From contig JAWUZG010000036.1 in assembly GCA_036785705.1 (NCBI GenBank), forward strand, positions 17,353,534 to 17,417,533: a DNA stretch of 64,000 nt. Direction: 5' to 3'. Under the pieces are notes generated by a model. The model searched no databases. It was not told where the DNA came from and was given only the letters and a program-made list of their open reading frames with translations. Below, in pieces: positions 58,609 to 64,000 of the stretch (the stretch's first letter is position 1; the number at the start of each line of letters is the position of its first letter). Position numbers and translations under genes: made by a program. The DNA is from Acanthornis magna. Its lineage: Eukaryota; Chordata; Aves; Passeriformes; Acanthizidae.

Positions 58609-61600
58609 TGGCTCAAGCCAGGTGAAAGCGTCTCTTGGAGGCACTGGCACAGGGTCCTGCAGCTGCTTCTTTGTACATTTCCTGGTGATCTGTGTTCTGT
58701 GAGACATTTTGGGGTGGATTAAGGGGAAATTCCCAGAAGCCTCAGTGAGCTGGGGCAATTCTGGGTGCAGGATGAGCAAAATGATTGAGTTGGTGAGCAA
58801 AAACCCACTCCTGCGGAGCAGGATCAAAACGCTGGGGAGCAAAAGCAAGGGATTGGGAGCAAATCACAAGGTTTGATCCACATGAGATGCAGCAGACTGA
58901 ATCCCCGAAGAGGGCAAGTGGCTGAAAGGCAGCATTTACAGTTTTTGGCTTCTTTCTGTGTGGCGGGGAAGCCAAAGTCTTCTTCGCTTTGATCTTGCAG
59001 GAGGCTCTGGAGATGTTGCTCTCAGGAGGGCCTTCCACTCCTCAAGGCCATCCCTTGGCTGATTATCATTATGCAGGTAATCAAAGCAGAGCTTGTTCCT
59101 TCACTGGCAGACACTGCCATGCCCTTGATTGCCATGTCAAGAATTTATGGTCAAACAAATAACACGAGAATGAGGTCTCACCTCTGGGGGCAGGGAAAGA
59201 AGCAGCATTTACTCCTTCAGTTTTACTTGTTTTCCATGTGGTTTTTTTCCCTTGGAAATGCCTACTCTTGTCTTCATTGCTTTCTGAGGGAGCAGAGATG
59301 TAGACAGGTGAATGATGAATGGTGGTGATTTTGTTCTGGTGGCCAGTGATCCATTTAGCAGAGGATCTATTTCGAGTGGATAGAGAGATCAATTGACCTG
59401 CTGCTCTTTATTGCCAGGCTCTGATAGGTGGACACATGAGGAGATGGAGTCCTTTCAAAAGGCTATTCGCACCTATGGCAAGGATTTTAATCTCATCCAG
59501 AAGGAGGTAAAGCCACTGGACATTCTTTGCCTAGTGGACAAAACAAGGAAATGTTGAATATTTCTGCTACCAAATACCAGAATCCAGTCTCTCTCTTCTC
59601 AAATACCAAAAATATTAAAATAACAATGAAATGGGACACTGACTTCTGGCATGGAAGTGGTGATTCTGTCTTCCCAGCCCTTTTTTCCAAGCTGTTTTGG
59701 AAGAGGAAGGCTTATTCTCTGTCTCGTGCCTGTGCTGGTGCTTCCACAACATGTTGCCATGGGATAAGTGTGGTGGATGGGGGAAAGAAAAACTGTGCTA
59801 GGTGGATTTGTTGTTGATTGTGCTTTAAATGTATTACTATGTGGCAAAATACATTTCGCTCCATTCCATAATGCCTATTTGTCTCCCTCTTTATTTCATT
59901 TTACTCCCTTACTCAATTTTTTTTCATTGCCTACTTTACTCCATTCCCTAGTTTTTCTCCAATGCACCCTACAGGGTGGCCATTTTAGATTCCTTCTTTT
60001 TTTTCTGTCTCACAACAGGTTCAGACTAAGACTACTGCCCAGTGTGTGGAGTACTACTACTCCTTGAAAAAGGAACGTAAACTTGCCAGTGCTCCTGCTC
60101 AGGTGAGTGGGAAGAAAATCAAGACGTGCCAGCAGGGCCAAGAGGCTGGAAGAAGGGGACAAAACCTGCTGGGCAGCTGTGCTAGATGCCGCTCTGTCAG
60201 GAGCACATTGTCCCCTCCACTGGGAAAGGCGCAGCAGATGCTGCCCAGGGCTTCATTGCACTGCTGCTCTAAAATACTCAATTCTGGAGCATAACTTTGA
60301 CCCAACAAAGCAGCACCATCACCAAGATGGGCTTGGACTCTGTACAGACTTGCTTCTCAAGTGCTGGCACCCTCACTAATTCCAATCAGACCCTTAATTC
60401 CCCACGGCTTGCTAACTTGAGAAATCCTGGCTGAATTCATGGAGATGCTGCAGATTTTGAGGGATCTTTTGTATCATCCTAGGGTACTCCCAAAAAAAGG
60501 AGCTGCTGATGCTGTGGCTCTGCTAAAACTTTCCTGACCTGCAGACAGGAATTTGCTTCACAGAGAGAGAGAGAGATGATTTTGTAGATCCCAGTAGAAA
60601 CTGGGTAACCATGTGCCTTCACTAATTGGACTGAATTGAAAACCCATTCCCTAGACATTTGTGGAGGGAAAATATGGATAAATAGATGTTAGGCAGAGAG
60701 CTCTAACTAAGAAATGTAGATCTATAGATACCCACATATTTTCCCCCCACTTTGGGCAGCAGAAAGGAGGTGCTTTTTCCTCCAAGTGCTGTGTTTGTAT
60801 GCCGCTGCACCCTGCAGCCAAATCCAGGCATTTTCTCAGCCCTTTAGGGCTTGGAGGAATTTGCTTGGGCTGCTACATTTTTGCGCTGGACGCTCTGATT
60901 TCCAGCTTTCTGAGAGGAAGGAAAAATTGATAAGGCTTCTTTGATTTCCAGACTGTGGGCAGAGCAAAGAGGAGGAAAAGCCCTCCCAGAGAGGAGAAAG
61001 GGGAGACAGGGAAGAGAAGCCGCAAGAAGGCCCGCAACGCGGACTGTCCCTGCTGCCAGCCGCCCCCGCCACCCCATTCAGCGGGAGGCCCCTTTCCCTG
61101 CGGGCAGTGCCAATGGTGAGGAAGTCCTTCCTCTTTCTGCTGGAAGCCTGGCGCTTTGGACTAACACAGGCTGATCTTTCCAAAGGCACCATGGGGGAAG
61201 CTCAGGGCAGTTGGAGGATCACTCCTCCCAGCCGTGTTCAATACTACCACCCACTTTAAACCCAAACTTCTTCTTGAAACCCCAGCATTCAGAATGAAAC
61301 CTTGCTGTGCCCCAACAAGACACAATTCATACAGGTAGTCATAGGAGCACCAAAGCTTGATGGATGGCGCTGATCAAATTAAAAATGGGATGTACTAAAA
61401 AGAGGGAGAAATTTGAGAGTTGAAACAAGAGGGATCAGATTCATGGTGCTGATCAAATTAAAAGGATGTCACAGCCCAAAACCACAGAAATTCATAGAAA
61501 CGGCAATCTCCAAGCTTGATTTAAAGGTGTGCATTGATTTAACAAGGAATGGTTTGTTTCCTGTCTTCCAGTGTTTTTGAAACAGTGAAGGCAAGGAATG

Positions 61601-61668
61601 CACATAGGAGAAGACATCGCCCACGCAAGGGAGCAGAGCCTCTTCCCAAGCAGAAAAGATCCAATTAG
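55852..61668 (+). CDS. Copy 8: intact ELM2-SANT-C2H2 gene
   Basis: Exons are a 55852-56186 (tentative), b 56249-56408 (alternative start 56327), c 57545-57594, d 57755-57894, e 58328-58422, f 59001-59076, g 59418-59506, h 60019-60102, i 60952-61115 and j 61572-61668. The frame is open throughout. Exon h has the same silent AGT codon (60090) as copy 7, so neighbouring intact copies look recently homogenised or duplicated. Candidate poly(A) signal: 61918-61923. Confidence 0.87.
57035..57375 (-). mobile_element. CR1 LINE 3' fragment, unit 8
   Basis: Intronic in the intact gene copy 8. Unit 9 ends at the window edge before its own element would begin, so this is the last of eight. Confidence 0.88.
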
Positions 61669-64000
61669 CTGTGGAGTTGTTCAGGGCAAGAAAGAGTTAG
61701 CTGTCAAGAGGACTAGATGGAAATAGAATGGGTTTTCAAGTTTTTAGGGTAATTTCTCTTCATACTTAGTTTACTAGATAGGCATTTTTCAATGTATTAG
61801 TAAGGATTCATTAGTATTCTTAAAGACTTACTAGTGTCATTAGATTTACTAGGAAATGTAAGAGGTTTGGTGTTGTTTGCCATGTTCCATGTTTTGTCAT
61901 TTTGTCTTTATCAAATCATTAAACCAGAGTTTGTTCTGTTTTGCCTTTTTGGCTCTATGTCATCATTCGGCCCACATTTATGACACTTGTGGGCTGTTGC
62001 AAACACAGCATTTGCCCTGAAAGAAGAACCTGGGCACGTGTGTACTTCTTCAGGCTCAACCCCTCACCCAGCTGCTGGGAGTTGCAAAATTGTGTCCTCA
62101 GTACTGCCACCAAAATAATGGTGGTGTTTTATCCTTTGATTCCTAAAAATCTTGAGTGAGAGTGGCAAGGTAGGCTTTGTTTAATTCAGTGAATTGGATC
62201 TAAATGAGTGGCCTTGTCTCATTCTACTTGGAGGGATAAAAGGTGCTTTTTTTCTCCTTTTTGTCACCAAGCCACATGGCTTTATTGAGTTTTGGTAGAC
62301 AGATGGACTTGACCACCTTGGAGAACTTTTCCACCCTCTCTGATTCTATAAAACTAATATCCACCTTCTTCAGTACAAAGAAATCAGTAGTTGCAATACC
62401 TCTTTAAAGGACCAAGCTCCCACTCCAGGCTCCCATGAACATTCTAAGCTCAAGAAGAGCGGAACATTCTCCTCTCACTTCTCATAGCTTGTATTTGCAC
62501 CAAAGCAGCATCAAAGTCCCTTCTTTATCGACCCTGGTGTATGGCATGGCCTGGCAAGGTTTTGGTAGCTGGGGTTGAGGAGGATGGGGAGGGGCCAAGG
62601 GACAGGGATTACCAAGCTGGTTCTGGGAAGCTGCCAGAAGCTTGCCCCGGTCTGATGGAGCCAGTGCAGGTGGGATTTGGAGTCTACAGAGTATCTGCTT
62701 TGCCCAGGGCCTTTTTACAACCGCTCCCCTTAGATGGCTGGCATGCATGTAACAAGCAGGTTGGAAAGGAAGTGAGATTGGCTTTTGTCTAATTTTAAGC
62801 AGGAAAGAAGTAAAATTGGCTGGGTTTTGGCATATTTGGGACCTCAGTTATAAAACAAATATGAAGGCTATTAGTGTGAAAAAGTAATTCTGTTAGTGTT
62901 AGCCTCTTAGAGGAATCCCACAGTCCTTTGAGATGAACATCCAGCTTTTTCAAGGGAGCTGGAAGAAATTGGAATTCTCCATAGGAATATTGCTAAGGAA
63001 TTGCTGGTGTGGTATCCATGTGTGTGTCCCCATGGGTTACCCTGGAAAACATCCTGTTTCTCCAAGGTTCAGGGAATGAGTGTTGAGGTGAGAGACCAGC
63101 TCAGTGCCCCAAAGCATTGAAATCATCAAGTGACATTATTAGGCACCAGGGAATTTAGAAAGGATGCAGGATGAATGCCTCCACTTCAAGAGAAAGTTTG
63201 GAGTTGGTTCTCCACTGAACGATTTCTAATCTCTGGCGCCTCTCAGAGCTGCAGGAGTCCTTCTGGTTCTCTTGCTCAGGCAACACGGTCTGCACCCTTT
63301 GGTGGAGCCAGGATTGTGAGCATGTTCAGCTGTAGGCACCTTCCAGAGAAGCACAGAGAGGACACACAGCCTTCCCTGCACTGCTTTGCCCTGTCCAGAG
63401 GGCTGACCAGAAATGCCCTGATGGGAAGGCCCTCAAAGCAAACTTGCCCCAGAAGAAGTAAACCAGGCAAAGGAGACCCCAATTCCTGTTTACACCCCCT
63501 GGGTCCCTTGGTGATCTGCGTGGAATGTTGGGCTGTGCCCGTAGCAACTGTTGGTGTCTCCTGCTCCTGCAGCCGTTGGTGGAACACTGGTGGAGCAGCA
63601 CCGGTGGAGCAGCAGCTGCAGGAGCTGCTGCTGGGTTGTCCTGGCTTCAGCATCACATCTGGCCTCTGGACCAATATCCTTATCTCCTCGTCTGCCACCA
63701 GGGATCCTGAGAGCACTTTGGGACTGTCAAAGGTAAGAAAATCCCCGTTTGCCCTTGAACCAGTAACAGAACTGCAGGAGGCTCCAGTTGGTCGTCCCAC
63801 CAACCACAGCAGACATAACCTGGGCCCACTTTCCCCAGAAGAGGTTACTGATGAAAGCAGGGTCCACCTTCTATGGGAATAAAAATGCCTGCAGTGGAAA
63901 TACAGACCATTCCATAGAGGACATAGAGAGCTGTCACAGTGCAGCTTCAGATCCTCATCCACCTGGGACCTGATTAAAAGTTCTCAGTACCCATTTAAGT
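58609..64000 (+). repeat. Array unit 9, cut by the window edge
   Basis: The first 5392 bp of a unit. It holds the 3' half of gene copy 8 and the first two candidate exons of copy 9. It shares T at 60090 with unit 8. Private changes are A-to-G near 60126, T-to-C near 62647 and one extra C at 63463-63464 in exon a. Confidence 0.95.
63175..64000 (+). CDS. Copy 9: 5' part, truncated by window end
   Basis: Only exon a (63175-63510) and exon b (63573-63732, or from 63651) are in view; the window stops inside the intron after b. Exon b has the open single-T allele. Exon a has one extra C at 63463-63464, which breaks the frame that would end in PIPVYTPWVP. The same insertion joins that frame to the frame of exon b without splicing, so an unspliced ORF of 235 codons runs from 63175 to 63882. 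If exon a is coding this copy is damaged unless the short intron is retained; if the gene starts elsewhere the change is harmless. Confidence 0.55.

Larger units (their letters stand above)
1..64000 (+). repeat. Tandem array of ~7.32-kb gene-bearing units
   Basis: The whole window is a head-to-tail repeat. The sequence that begins at base 1 recurs at 7332, 14667, 21993, 29312, 36643, 43967, 51286 and 58609, always in the same orientation and with no unrelated sequence between copies. Length differences come from small indels: 3 bp plus 1 bp private to unit 2, a GA run of 15 or 17 nt, a 4-bp deletion, a 5-bp deletion, and single-base changes in exons a, b and c. Because every unit holds one complete gene's worth of exons plus spacer, this is an ampliconic gene array and not a simple satellite. 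Neither array end is in the window, so the true copy number is unknown. Confidence 0.98.

Noticed and set aside
1..64000. Bacterial operons, CRISPR arrays, tRNA or rRNA genes
   Set aside because: The repeat period, introns and CR1 elements mark vertebrate nuclear DNA. No spaced short repeats or cloverleaf-type RNA genes were seen.

Overview
The window is one tandem array. A unit of about 7.32 kb is repeated head to tail from end to end: eight complete copies and one cut by the right edge. Using an arbitrary phase set at base 1, units start at 1, 7332, 14667, 21993, 29312, 36643, 43967, 51286 and 58609, giving lengths of 7331, 7335, 7326, 7319, 7331, 7324, 7319 and 7323 bp. By eye the units differ at only a few sites each.

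The source looks like a bird nuclear genome, probably a songbird. Every unit carries the same 5'-truncated CR1 LINE tail in the avian style. The genes have ordinary GT-AG introns of a few hundred bases, and nothing prokaryotic is visible. The chromosome cannot be told from the sequence. Multicopy arrays of this kind are typical of ampliconic regions such as the avian W or a germline-restricted chromosome, but that is inference.

Each unit carries one copy of a compact + strand gene whose exons run across my arbitrary unit boundary. In order they are: a tentative 5' exon (a), an exon with a conserved pre-ELM2 block (b), a 50-bp exon (c), three exons that encode an ELM2 domain (d, e, f), two that encode a SANT domain (g, h), a basic/proline-rich linker (i) and a terminal exon with one C2H2 zinc finger and the stop codon (j). 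An ATTAAA signal with a T/G-rich downstream element follows about 250 bp later. This is the architecture of the MIDEAS/TRERF1/ZNF541 family, the scaffolds of the mitotic deacetylase complex (HDAC1/2 with DNTTIP1), but the predicted protein is only about 380-430 residues. About 1.24 kb of spacer, with a TATA-like motif, separates each poly(A) region from the next copy.

Copies are not equivalent. Those whose 5' halves lie in units 1, 2, 3 and 5 carry one extra T in exon b that makes an immediate in-frame TGA. The copy starting in unit 6 lacks one A in exon c and is predicted to stop in exon e. The copies at 26555-32373, 48529-54345 and 55852-61668 read through all exons. The leftmost and rightmost copies are cut by the window edges.

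Variants shared between units 2 and 5, 3 and 6, and 4 and 7 indicate a three-unit higher-order repeat of about 21.98 kb, with later gene conversion. No convincing minus-strand gene, RNA gene or CRISPR-like structure was found; long minus-strand ORFs are antisense shadows.
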